Origin: Gammaproteobacteria bacterium
GTDB lineage: Bacteria > Pseudomonadota > Gammaproteobacteria > Nitrosococcales > Methylophagaceae
Assembly (NCBI GenBank): GCA_029210875.1
Contig: JARGFJ010000013.1
Coordinates: 1-56,522 of the forward strand
Direction: 5' to 3'
Length of the DNA: 56,522 bases
Each line of letters opens with the position of its first letter. Within the stretch, counting starts at the first letter, position 1. This document shows positions 48,001-56,522 of the stretch, piece after piece. A program made the position numbers and the translations under genes. A model generated the notes under the pieces. That model searched no databases, was not told the DNA's origin, and saw only the letters and a list, made by a program, of their open reading frames with translations.

Positions 48001-49563
48001 GGTGTAACCTTGATTTCGCCACCACCGCATCATGATATCTATTCAATTGAAGATTTGGCACAACTTATTTTCGACTTAAAACAAGTTAATCCAACTGCGT
48101 TAGTATCAGTTAAATTGGTATCAGAAGCAGGTGTTGGAACGATTGCTGCCGGTGTGGCTAAAGCCTATGCTGATTTGATTACGGTCTCAGGTTATGATGG
48201 TGGTACCGCTGCCAGCCCATTAACATCGGTGAAATATGCTGGTGGACCGTGGGAATTAGGTTTGAGTGAAACCCATCAAACATTACGTGCCAATGATTTA
48301 CGCGATAAGGTCCGTTTGCAAACAGATGGTGGTTTGAAAACCGGTCTGGATGTTATTAAAGCGGCTATTTTGGGTGCGGAAAGTTTTGCCTTCGGTACCG
48401 GCCCGATGGTGGCACTTGGTTGTAAATTCTTACGTATTTGTCACTTAAATAACTGTGCAACAGGCGTTGCGACTCAAAATGATAAATTACGTAGCAATCA
48501 CTTTATCGGTTTGCCACAAATGGTCATGAACTACTTTCAGTTTGTTGCGCGTGAAACACAAGAGTGGTTAGCGGCATTAGGTGTTGCAAGCATGGCAGAA
48601 TTAATTGGTCGTACAGACTTATTAAAAGTATTGCCAGGCACAACTGATAAACAACGCAAACTGGATTTGGCACCATTGTTATCTTCTGGTGGCGTATCAG
48701 CTGATAAGCCTCAATATTGTGTAGAGCCACACAATGTACCTTACGATAAAGGTGAACTGGCTGAACAAATGGTTGCGGATATGCAAGATGCCATTGCTAA
48801 TAAAAAAGGTGGTTTCTTTAGCTATGATATTCGCAATATCAATCGTTCGATTGGTGCGCGTGTATCTGGAGAAATCGCACGTCATCATGGCAACTACGGC
48901 ATGAGCGATACACCGATTAAAGTTCAGTTGACTGGTTCTGCGGGTCAAAGCTTTGGTGTGTGGAATGCCGGCGGTTTAGAAATGCGCTTGCAAGGTGATG
49001 CTAACGATTACGTTGGTAAAGGCATGGCTGACGGTAAGTTGGTTATTTACCCTTCACCAGAAAGTCATTTTGCGACACAAGAAGCTAGTATTGCTGGTAA
49101 CACCTGCCTATATGGTGCAACAGGTGGTTATTTGTATGCAGCCGGTATGGCAGGTGAACGTTTTGCTGTACGTAATTCAGGCGCAACAGCGGTTGTTGAA
49201 GGTGTTGGCGACCATGGTTGTGAATATATGACGGGTGGTATTGTCGCGGTATTAGGCGAAACAGGCTTGAACTTCGGTGCCGGTATGACCGGTGGATTTG
49301 CCTATGTGTTAGATATGGATGGCACTTTCGATAAGCGCTACAACAAAGAGTTAGTAGAATTAGTTCGGATTGATAGTGGTGAGCTATCGGATCATGCTTT
49401 ATTCCTAAAAGGAATGATTGAAGATCATGTTCGAGAAACAGGCAGTGTTTGGGGTAACCAATTGTTAGATACATATCAACAACGTTTGAAACAATTCTGG
49501 TTAGTTAAACCAAAAGCAGCAGCATTGGATGGCTTGTTAAGTCAAGTAACCAAAGCAGCCTAA
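45094..49563 (+). CDS. gltB: Glutamate synthase (NADPH) large subunit
   Basis: Converts glutamine and 2-oxoglutarate to two glutamates with GltD. The protein of about 1490 residues has an N-terminal class II glutaminase domain whose nucleophile is the Cys in [10 protein letters not shown], exposed after propeptide removal, a central FMN/synthase domain, a ferredoxin-type iron-sulfur motif ([12 protein letters not shown]) and the C-terminal beta-helix GXGXG domain. I use the GTG preceded by GAAGG eight bases upstream; an in-frame GTG 15 bases earlier is possible but has no ribosome site at a good distance. gltD follows 30 bases downstream. Confidence 0.95.
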   Translation: MSQPTELTQGLYRPEFEKDNCGFGLIAQMDGKPSHWLVKTAIESLGNLTHRGAIGADGKTGDGCGLLMKKPDGFFRSVANELGFELADNYAIGMVFLSQDEQKATANQTIVTQQLTVQGLDVLGWRDVPVDAETACGETALALLPIMRQVFVNPAKGMDESAFERHLYLARRLSEKAVTDDDAFYIPTLSSQVVSYKGLVMPSYLPVFYKDLNDPRMETAICVFHQRFSTNTWPQWKLAQPFRYLAHNGEINTVQGNRNWALARGAKFATKLIDNMDDIRPLVNVTGSDSSSMDNMLEALMAGGISLFRAMRLLVPAAWQNDPTMDAELKAFYDYNSMHMEPWDGPAGVVLTDGRYAACTLDRNGLRPARYIITKDRHITIASEVGVHPYKPEDVVAKGRLKPGQMLAVDTTNGQLLLPDDINEQLKSAQPYREWMENNLQRLQDRDDDETKPTLEGEELAAYEKLFQVSFEERDQVLRVLGESGMEAVGSMGDDAPFAVMSQKERSLFDYFRQQFAQVTNPPIDSLRENIVMSLETCFGQERNLFEESADHAQRVIVDSPVLSESRFDQLLMLGRDNSEYKSTRIALSYPVDGSLEGAIDAIADQAEQAVRNGTVIIVLSDRGMSNDVLPVHALLATGAVHHRLIKTGLRCDANIVVETATARDPHHFSVLLGYGVTAIYPYLAYACLNDLIQTGEMKNITRPEACKRYRKGINKGLFKVTSKMGISTIASYRGAQLFEIVGLHESVVEKCFYATTSRISGTGFDEIHADQTALAKRAWNTRKTRAQGGLLKFVHGGEYHAYNPDIIATLQKAVQGGSYDDYKAYAKLVNERPAMVLRDLLDLKLAKSPLTLDQVEPVANILSRFDSAGMSLGALSPEAHEALATAMNRLGGRSNSGEGGEDPARYGTERVSKIKQVASGRFGVTPNYLVNAEVLQIKVAQGAKPGEGGQLPGGKVNQMIATLRHSVPGVTLISPPPHHDIYSIEDLAQLIFDLKQVNPTALVSVKLVSEAGVGTIAAGVAKAYADLITVSGYDGGTAASPLTSVKYAGGPWELGLSETHQTLRANDLRDKVRLQTDGGLKTGLDVIKAAILGAESFAFGTGPMVALGCKFLRICHLNNCATGVATQNDKLRSNHFIGLPQMVMNYFQFVARETQEWLAALGVASMAELIGRTDLLKVLPGTTDKQRKLDLAPLLSSGGVSADKPQYCVEPHNVPYDKGELAEQMVADMQDAIANKKGGFFSYDIRNINRSIGARVSGEIARHHGNYGMSDTPIKVQLTGSAGQSFGVWNAGGLEMRLQGDANDYVGKGMADGKLVIYPSPESHFATQEASIAGNTCLYGATGGYLYAAGMAGERFAVRNSGATAVVEGVGDHGCEYMTGGIVAVLGETGLNFGAGMTGGFAYVLDMDGTFDKRYNKELVELVRIDSGELSDHALFLKGMIEDHVRETGSVWGNQLLDTYQQRLKQFWLVKPKAAALDGLLSQVTKAA

Positions 49564-51006
<1,443 letters not shown>

Positions 51007-51046
51007 ACAATTCGGCTTTAAACCTGATCTAAATCAGAAAATATCA

Positions 51047-51096
51047 GGCTTTATCATACCTATGATCATTTTTAGGTATGATAGAGCCTTTTTTAT
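51047..51096 (+). terminator. Strong intrinsic terminator after gltD
   Basis: A 15-bp stem (GGCTTTATCATACCT with AGGTATGATAGAGCC, one G-U pair) around a 12-base loop, followed by TTTTTTATAT. It separates gltBD from hemE. Confidence 0.85.
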
Positions 51097-51134
51097 ATAT
51101 GCAATAATAAAGTCGTTTTATTCGAGGAAGAAGA

Positions 51135-52217
51135 GTGTCTGAATTAAAAAATGATCGCTATTTGAGAGCATTATTACGTCAACCGGTTGATAAAACGCCT
51201 GTATGGGTCATGCGCCAAGCCGGACGGTATTTGCCAGAATATCGTGAAGTACGAGCTAAAGCCGGCGACTTTATGACCTTGTGCACGACGCCTGAACTTG
51301 CATGTGAAGTGACCTTGCAACCGTTACGTCGATTTGATCTTGATGCCGCTATTATTTTTTCAGATATTTTAACCATTCCTGATGCGATGGGTTTAGGTTT
51401 ACATTTTGTTTCTGGTGAAGGCCCAAAATTTAATAAAATTATTCAAAGTGCTTCCGATATTGCCAAACTAAGCGTTCCAGATATGGAAGATAATCTGGGG
51501 TATGTCATGGATGCAATTCGACTCGCACGACGTGAGATCGATAGCAAAGTACCTTTGATTGGTTTTAGTGGTAGCCCTTGGACTTTAGCCTGTTATATGG
51601 TTGAAGGTGGCTCAAGTAAAGACTTTTCTAAAGTTAAGGGCATGATGTTTGATGCGCCTGATCAAATGCATGCTTTGCTTGCGGTATTAGCTGATTCCGT
51701 TACAGCCTATTTGAATGCACAAATTGCCGCAGGTGCTCAAGCAATTATGTTGTTTGATACTTGGGGTGGGACGCTTAGTACGACTAATTACAATGAATTT
51801 TCGCTTGCTTATATGCAACGCATTGTTGAAGGCTTAAGCCGTGAAAGTGAGAGGCGTACAGTCCCTGTAACCTTATTCACAAAAGGTGGCGGGCAGTGGC
51901 TTGAATTAATGGCGCAAACTGGGGTTGATGCGGTAGGTCTGGATTGGACAACTGATCTGGCAGTAGCACGCCAACGTGTTGGAGATAAAGTCAGCCTGCA
52001 AGGCAATATGGATCCGTGCGTGTTGTATGCATCTGCAGATCGGGTTGAACAAGAAGTGGCCAGTGTTTTAGCAAGTTTTGGTCAAGGAACAACTGGGCAT
52101 GTATTTAACTTGGGCCATGGTATTCATCCCGCTATCGATCCTGAAAAGATGAAGCGTCTTGTAGACTCTGTGCATCGATTAAGTGAGCAATACCACGGTA
52201 ATCCCACCAATAAATGA
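51135..52217 (+). CDS. hemE: Uroporphyrinogen decarboxylase
   Basis: Decarboxylates uroporphyrinogen III to coproporphyrinogen III in haem synthesis. The 360-residue protein carries [16 protein letters not shown] (with the substrate-binding Arg pair), the [10 protein letters not shown] Asp and [11 protein letters not shown]. It starts with GTG after GAGGAAGAAGA. Its stop overlaps an ATG of the next, broken gene by ATGA. Confidence 0.95.
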   Translation: MSELKNDRYLRALLRQPVDKTPVWVMRQAGRYLPEYREVRAKAGDFMTLCTTPELACEVTLQPLRRFDLDAAIIFSDILTIPDAMGLGLHFVSGEGPKFNKIIQSASDIAKLSVPDMEDNLGYVMDAIRLARREIDSKVPLIGFSGSPWTLACYMVEGGSSKDFSKVKGMMFDAPDQMHALLAVLADSVTAYLNAQIAAGAQAIMLFDTWGGTLSTTNYNEFSLAYMQRIVEGLSRESERRTVPVTLFTKGGGQWLELMAQTGVDAVGLDWTTDLAVARQRVGDKVSLQGNMDPCVLYASADRVEQEVASVLASFGQGTTGHVFNLGHGIHPAIDPEKMKRLVDSVHRLSEQYHGNPTNK

Positions 52218-52312
52218 GTGATCAAGCCAATTCCTCTCAATTTAAGAATATCCGAATTGGCTTGATATTGGCCGTATTGGGAACCTTGTTGTTCTCTTTA
52301 AAATCTATTTGA
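52214..52312 (+). pseudogene. Relic of an EamA/DMT-type transporter gene
   Basis: A 32-residue frame that starts inside the hemE stop (ATGA) and reads the first hydrophobic helix of a drug/metabolite transporter-like protein (GLILAVLGTLLFSLKSI), then stops. Full EamA proteins are about 300 residues, so the rest has been lost. A 12-bp inverted repeat (ATCAAGCCAATT/AATTGGCTTGAT) spans its first half. The family call rests on one helix and is tentative; the overlap start and the Phe-Ser-Leu-Lys-Ser-Ile run support it. Confidence 0.5.
52221..52266. repeat. 12-bp inverted repeat just after hemE
   Basis: ATCAAGCCAATT is matched by AATTGGCTTGAT after 22 bases. It could fold in the hemE mRNA and serve as a 3'-end structure, although no T-run follows. 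Confidence 0.6.
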
Positions 52313-52381
52313 GGCTGTCCTGGATAAGTAAAATATTCTAGGATGTCAGAATGCAAAAAAGCAGATTAAGTTGGGTTTGAG

Positions 52382-52852
52382 TTAGCTATGATCCTTACGT
52401 GCTTCATCAAGTAATTGCTGGGCGAAGCGTTTAACTTGAAGATCATAGAGTGCAAGTTGTCCACCGGTTTTGATCGCGCTGGAAGCAAGTCCACCGATGA
52501 CCATCAATAATAAAATCACGATACCCCAGGCAAGGAAATACGTCATTCTAATATCTGGTTTAGCGTGTTCGGGAGATACGGTTTTAGGTGTAATGTCTTG
52601 TTGATCGATGTCTGTTTCCTGTGGTGCTGGATTAGCGGCAGGCGATGCAAGTGAAGCTAACAGCGAATCAATATGCGAACCTTGCTCAATCGCCGTTGCA
52701 AACCGTTCGATGCGTTGTGGTTGTTCATAAAGATGCCATGCTTCCAGAATAACCTTGATACCAACATAAAGGCCAACTAACAACATCACCAATCCAAGTA
52801 CACGGACGATGAAGGTAAGGATCTCTGTAGAAATTGAGTGCGTATTATCCAT
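52382..52852 (-). CDS. Two-helix membrane protein of unknown function
   Basis: A 156-residue protein with an N-terminal helix (LVMLLVGLYVGIKVILEA), a Pro/Ala/Gln-rich central part and a second helix (YFLAWGIVILLLMVIGGLAS) followed by a charged C-terminal tail (VKRFAQQLLDEARKD). No family recognised. It lies past the amt terminator. Confidence 0.65.
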   Translation of the reverse strand: MDNTHSISTEILTFIVRVLGLVMLLVGLYVGIKVILEAWHLYEQPQRIERFATAIEQGSHIDSLLASLASPAANPAPQETDIDQQDITPKTVSPEHAKPDIRMTYFLAWGIVILLLMVIGGLASSAIKTGGQLALYDLQVKRFAQQLLDEARKDHS

Positions 52853-52916
52853 AAAACAGACCTCGTAATTTCATAATAAGAAGTGTGCGACATTGATAAT
52901 ACTACAGATTTGAGAT

Positions 52917-52956
52917 AAAAAAAGGGCGATTCGTTTAAAACGAATCGCCCTTTTTA
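52917..52956. terminator. Bidirectional intrinsic terminator downstream of amt
   Basis: A long perfect stem (GGGCGATTCG with CGAATCGCCC) flanked by A-run and T-run on either side. It ends the minus-strand glnK-amt transcript and would also stop plus-strand reading. Confidence 0.9.
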
Positions 52957-52981
52957 GTTAAGCTAAGTTAAAAAGTGAATC

Positions 52982-54256
52982 TTAGTTTTGATTTACAAAC
53001 TCTGGGTATGCTTCCATGCCACATTCACTTAAATCAGTACCTTCGTATTCTTCTTCTTCAGAAACTCGGATACCCATTACTAATTTCAGTACATACCAAA
53101 CGATGAAGCTAGTTATAAATACCCAAACAAAGATAGTTACAGCACCGACCAATTGGCCAACGAAGCTTGCATCACTGTTTGTTAATGGTACTGCTAATAA
53201 ACCCCATAGACCAACAACACCGTGTACTGAAATCGCACCAACTGGATCATCAATTTTGAATTTATCCATTGCAACGATTGAGAATACAACAAGTAGACCA
53301 CCGACAGCACCAATGATTGTAGCCATTAATGCAGACGGCGTATCAGGACCTGCTGTAATCGCAACTAGACCAGCTAAGGCACCGTTAAGAATCATAGTTA
53401 AGTCAGCTTTGCCGAAGAGTAATTTAGCAGCAATTAATGCAGCAATTACACCACCAGCCGCAGCAGCAGCATTAGTGTTTAGGAATACCATTGCAACAGA
53501 GTTTGCACTTGCGATATCACCTAATTTTAATACTGAACCACCGTTGAAGCCGAACCAACCCATCCATAAGATGAATGTACCTAACGTTGCCATAGGTAAG
53601 TTTGCACCAGGAATAGGGCGAACTTCACCGTTAGAACCATATTTGCCTTTACGAGCACCAAGTAATAGCACACCAGCTAAGGCAGCAGAAGCACCCGCCA
53701 TGTGAACGATACCGGAACCAGCAAAATCTAGGAATCCAAAATCATCGCCTAAAGAGTACATGCCAAAGACAGCGTTACCGCCCCATGTCCATGCACCTTC
53801 CATTGGGTAGATGAAAGCAGTCATAACAACAGCAAAAACAACAAATGACATTAACTTCATGCGTTCAGCAACCGCACCTGAAACGATAGACATTGCGGTT
53901 GCAACAAACACAACTTGGAAGAAGAAGTCTGACGCTGCTGAATAAATTGAGCCACCTTCAAAGCCACCATCACGAGCAGCGAAATCACCTAATGTCGCTG
54001 TAACATCAACATCGGCAATACCATCTAAGAAAATACCGCCGCCGTACATGATGTCATAACCAACAACGAGATACGCTGTACACGCTACAGCAAAAAGTAA
54101 CACGTTCTTGGTTAAGATTTCAGTCGTATTTTTGGCACGAACAAGACCTGCTTCTAACATAGAGAAGCCCGCAGCCATCCACATTACCAATGCACCCATT
54201 ACTAAGAAGTAGAAGGTATCCATGGCATATTGGAGTTGGAAGATTTCATTTTCCAT
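52982..54256 (-). CDS. amt: Ammonium transporter
   Basis: A 424-residue Amt/Rh channel with eleven predicted helices: MDTFYFLVMGALVMWMAAGFS near the start, the conserved MEGAWTWGG, GSGIVHMAGASAALAG and the twin-His region (SVHGVVGLWGLLAV). The N-terminal extension before the first helix is short. It is co-transcribed with the PII gene 18 bases upstream, as in most bacteria; PII would block the pore when nitrogen is ample. Confidence 0.95.
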   Translation of the reverse strand: MENEIFQLQYAMDTFYFLVMGALVMWMAAGFSMLEAGLVRAKNTTEILTKNVLLFAVACTAYLVVGYDIMYGGGIFLDGIADVDVTATLGDFAARDGGFEGGSIYSAASDFFFQVVFVATAMSIVSGAVAERMKLMSFVVFAVVMTAFIYPMEGAWTWGGNAVFGMYSLGDDFGFLDFAGSGIVHMAGASAALAGVLLLGARKGKYGSNGEVRPIPGANLPMATLGTFILWMGWFGFNGGSVLKLGDIASANSVAMVFLNTNAAAAAGGVIAALIAAKLLFGKADLTMILNGALAGLVAITAGPDTPSALMATIIGAVGGLLVVFSIVAMDKFKIDDPVGAISVHGVVGLWGLLAVPLTNSDASFVGQLVGAVTIFVWVFITSFIVWYVLKLVMGIRVSEEEEYEGTDLSECGMEAYPEFVNQN

Positions 54257-54274
54257 TATTTTAACTCCTAGAAC

Positions 54275-54616
<342 letters not shown>

Positions 54617-54626
54617 TTATTCCTTC

Positions 54627-54658
54627 AAAAAATGGCCACCCTAGAAAATAGGGTAGCC
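54627..54658 (-). terminator. Intrinsic terminator between torF and glnK
   Basis: On the minus strand a 10-bp stem (GGCTACCCTA with TAGGGTGGCC, one G-U pair) is followed by ATTTTTT. glnK starts 14 bases later, too close for its own promoter, so this acts as an attenuator: glnK-amt would be read at a lower level than torF. Confidence 0.8.
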
Positions 54659-54666
54659 GAGCACTA

Positions 54667-55374
54667 TTACATTGATTTAGAGAGTGTGAATACAATGTTG
54701 TCAGACGAGGCATCTGAAATGGCGTTATCATCCACGTCGTAGTAAGACAAATCTAAACCGAAACCAGCTAGTTCAGTTGACGCACCAACATGATAGCTGG
54801 TGTAACTGTCTAAACCAGCAGCCACTTCATCATCAAAATCGTAGTAGCCGATACCTGCTGCCAGGCTAAACATTCCGATATCGTAACCCGCATCTACTGT
54901 ATAGTAAGTTCCGTCTGTGTCAGTACCAAAGACGTCGTCAGAATATGCAATACCGGCAGTAATAAAGCTGTAGCTTAATGAGCCATGAACCTCAAAAAAG
55001 TCAGCTGAGTCTGCATCTGGATAGTCATAGTACAATGCCCCGATATCATAGCCGACACCTGAACCACCAAACTCACCTGCAAAGCCTGCATAGTAATCTA
55101 CCTCAATCGTCGCGTTGTCTGGTGTCGCTTCAAAATCAACATTTGAAGCCCAAACCCCAGCATACAAACCACTTGAATGACCTATATCGAAACTGCCAGA
55201 GATCGCTGCTTCGTTATCAGTTTGGCTAACGCCACGCCATATGTAATCAGTACTAAGAGCGACGCTTGCACTTGTTGACCATGCACCATCAGCACTTTCC
55301 CATGCCATGGCTGATGAAGCAGCGAATAACGTGCTTGCAGTCAGACATAAGGTTGATAATTTTTTCAATTTCAT
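54667..55374 (-). CDS. TorF-family putative porin (TIGR02001)
   Basis: A 235-residue outer-membrane beta-barrel: signal peptide (LFAASSAMA), then the TIGR02001 signature STDYIWRGVSQTDNEAAISGSFD and repeated aromatic-ended beta strands (GLYAGVWASNVDF, YDIGALYYDYPD). It sits directly before glnK-amt behind a sigma-54-type promoter, suggesting it lets nitrogen compounds through the outer membrane under nitrogen limitation (inference). Confidence 0.85.
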   Translation of the reverse strand: MKLKKLSTLCLTASTLFAASSAMAWESADGAWSTSASVALSTDYIWRGVSQTDNEAAISGSFDIGHSSGLYAGVWASNVDFEATPDNATIEVDYYAGFAGEFGGSGVGYDIGALYYDYPDADSADFFEVHGSLSYSFITAGIAYSDDVFGTDTDGTYYTVDAGYDIGMFSLAAGIGYYDFDDEVAAGLDSYTSYHVGASTELAGFGLDLSYYDVDDNAISDASSDNIVFTLSKSM

Positions 55375-55468
55375 TTTGAATCCTCATCTATTTTGTTAAA
55401 TGCAAAATTAACGTTTGAATGTATGTTGCGTCGTTGCAACACCATGTATTCAGACTGCAACAGTAAAA

Positions 55469-55483
55469 GCAGGATGTGTGCCA
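55469..55483 (-). promoter_or_regulatory. Sigma-54 promoter of torF-glnK-amt
   Basis: On the minus strand the site reads TGGCACACATCCTGC, matching the consensus TGGCAC-N5-TTGC with a single change and the correct GG-to-GC spacing. It lies about 95 bases upstream of torF, pointing at it. Confidence 0.75.
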
Positions 55484-55578
55484 TGCGTTGAATTAACAAT
55501 AAAAACATATAGATACGTTATTCCTGGTCGGGATTTACGTTGTTTTAATGCACAAAATAAGTGCTACATGGTGTAGTG

Positions 55579-55595
55579 TGCACCCTATTTGTGCG
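55579..55595. promoter_or_regulatory. NtrC-like enhancer site
   Basis: TGCACC-CTATT-TGTGCG closely resembles the NtrC operator TGCACC-N5-GGTGCA and lies about 100 bases upstream of the sigma-54 promoter, a usual enhancer distance. Confidence 0.5.
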
Positions 55596-55675
55596 AAAAG
55601 AAGGAGAATAGAAATAATGGCCTTGTGACATTTTGCTGATATGATTACTGACATTAAAAATAGTCAGGTTAAGCA

Positions 55676-56449
55676 ATGTTATATCCACAGATTGATCCTG
55701 TTGCGTTGTCGTTAGGCCCGATCCAGGTACATTGGTATGGTCTAATGTATTTGTCTGGTTTTATTGCAGCATGGTGGTTGGGCAAAATCCGTGCAACGCG
55801 TTTTGGCTGGACGGCAACGCACGTTGAAGATATGTTGTTCTATGGTGCGATTGGCGTAATCATTGGTGGCAGATTAGGCTATGCCTTATTTTATGATTTG
55901 GCTAATACTATCGCGAACCCATTCAATATTGTTAAAGTGTGGCAAGGCGGCATGTCTTTTCATGGTGGCTTGATAGGTGTTCTGCTTGCTTTTTGGTGGT
56001 TTAGTCGTAAAACGAGCAAAACCTATTTTGAGATCAGTGATTTTATCGCGCCATTAGTACCATTAGGCTTGTTTTTTGGTCGAATTGGTAACTTTATTAA
56101 TGGTGAGTTATGGGGCAAAGTCAGTGATGTGCCATGGGCGATGGTATTTCCGGCAGGCGGGCCATTAGCACGACATCCTTCTCAATTATATGAAGCAGGC
56201 CTAGAAGGACTAGCCTTGTTTCTTATCTTATGGTTGTTTTCAATCAGGTCCAGGCCAGTGGGAGCAATATCCGGCTTATTTTTACTTGGCTATTCCGCAT
56301 TTCGATTTTTAATTGAATTTGTTCGAGTGCCCGATCAGCAATATGGTTACTTTTGGTCTGATTGGTTGACGATGGGGCAAATTTTATCATTGCCTATGAT
56401 GCTGGCAGGCATCATTATTATTGTGATCGCATATCGTCGAGCTAATTAA
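55676..56449 (+). CDS. lgt: Prolipoprotein diacylglyceryl transferase
   Basis: Transfers diacylglycerol from phosphatidylglycerol to the lipobox Cys of prolipoproteins at the inner membrane; several such lipoproteins are encoded in this window. The 257-residue, seven-helix protein shows [22 protein letters not shown], the Lgt signature [22 protein letters not shown] and [13 protein letters not shown]. Confidence 0.95.
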   Translation: MLYPQIDPVALSLGPIQVHWYGLMYLSGFIAAWWLGKIRATRFGWTATHVEDMLFYGAIGVIIGGRLGYALFYDLANTIANPFNIVKVWQGGMSFHGGLIGVLLAFWWFSRKTSKTYFEISDFIAPLVPLGLFFGRIGNFINGELWGKVSDVPWAMVFPAGGPLARHPSQLYEAGLEGLALFLILWLFSIRSRPVGAISGLFLLGYSAFRFLIEFVRVPDQQYGYFWSDWLTMGQILSLPMMLAGIIIIVIAYRRAN

Positions 56450-56522
56450 CCTCAGCTCGGGATAAGAAGGGAACTAAAAGCCTGTTAACCGATCAGATCT
56501 TTTACCACAAAAGATTTTGATG

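Larger units (their letters stand above)
55375..55675. other. Divergent regulatory region between torF and lgt
   Basis: About 300 bases without a gene. It holds a sigma-54-type promoter (55469-55483) and an NtrC-like site (55579-55595) serving torF-glnK-amt. A promoter for lgt must lie on the plus strand but I see no clear one. Confidence 0.6.

Noticed and set aside
53016-53705. A 229-residue plus-strand frame opposite amt
   Set aside because: It mirrors amt codons (Ser/Pro/Thr-rich), has no ribosome site and no domain.

Overview
The window looks like a chromosome segment from an aquatic gammaproteobacterium, probably of the Thiotrichales/Piscirickettsiaceae type (Methylophaga- or Cycloclasticus-like). 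This is inference from gene order (lysM-dprA-smg-topA; def-fmt-rsmB-ntrYX-trkA-algH-ruvX-pyrRBC'), moderate GC and the gene mix (type III glutamine synthetase, TorF-type porin). No rRNA is present, so the genus stays open.

Region 1 (1-8719, + strand) is one compact run: a broken pstS, pstC, pstA and pstB, then arsS (radical SAM), a TVP38-membrane/flavin reductase fusion, a DUF547 protein, two arsenosugar-type glycosyltransferases and a small DoxX-like membrane protein. It couples a phosphate-type (hence arsenate-capable) importer to arsenosugar synthesis; no arsM lies in the window. A convergent ECF sigma/anti-sigma pair (8749-9587) follows. At 9690-10303 lies what I read as an RT-less group II intron remnant on the minus strand, starting 29 bases after the stop of the type III glutamine synthetase gene.

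Region 2 (10333-20232) holds glnN, a PhnA-like protein, a membrane-anchored cytochrome c followed by ycaO, two envelope proteins, leuA (long form), an Lrp-type regulator with a good promoter, and tRNA-Asp. Region 3 (20319-24406) has the wreck of an RND efflux system (adaptor and pump joined by a deletion), a HAD hydrolase, a tiny DUF3012 lipoprotein and a glycine-zipper lipoprotein.

Region 4 (24467-36318, - strand) is a long, mostly overlapping block: def, fmt, rsmB, DUF4390, ntrY, ntrX, trkA, algH, ruvX, pyrR, pyrB, pyrC'. Two members look catalytically altered: the NtrX-like regulator lacks the sigma-54 contact loop, and the dihydroorotase lacks its metal-binding HxH motif. Region 5 (36555-44854) has a small cytochrome c, lysM-dprA-smg-topA, a lipoprotein, a UPF0178 protein and purK/purE.

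Region 6 (44963-56449) is dominated by nitrogen assimilation: gltB-gltD, then hemE with a relic of a transporter gene, a membrane protein, and torF-glnK-amt. A sigma-54-type promoter and an NtrC-like site precede torF, and an intrinsic terminator sits between torF and glnK. lgt closes the window. With glnN, this gives an ammonium uptake, GS-GOGAT and PII sensing set within 45 kb.
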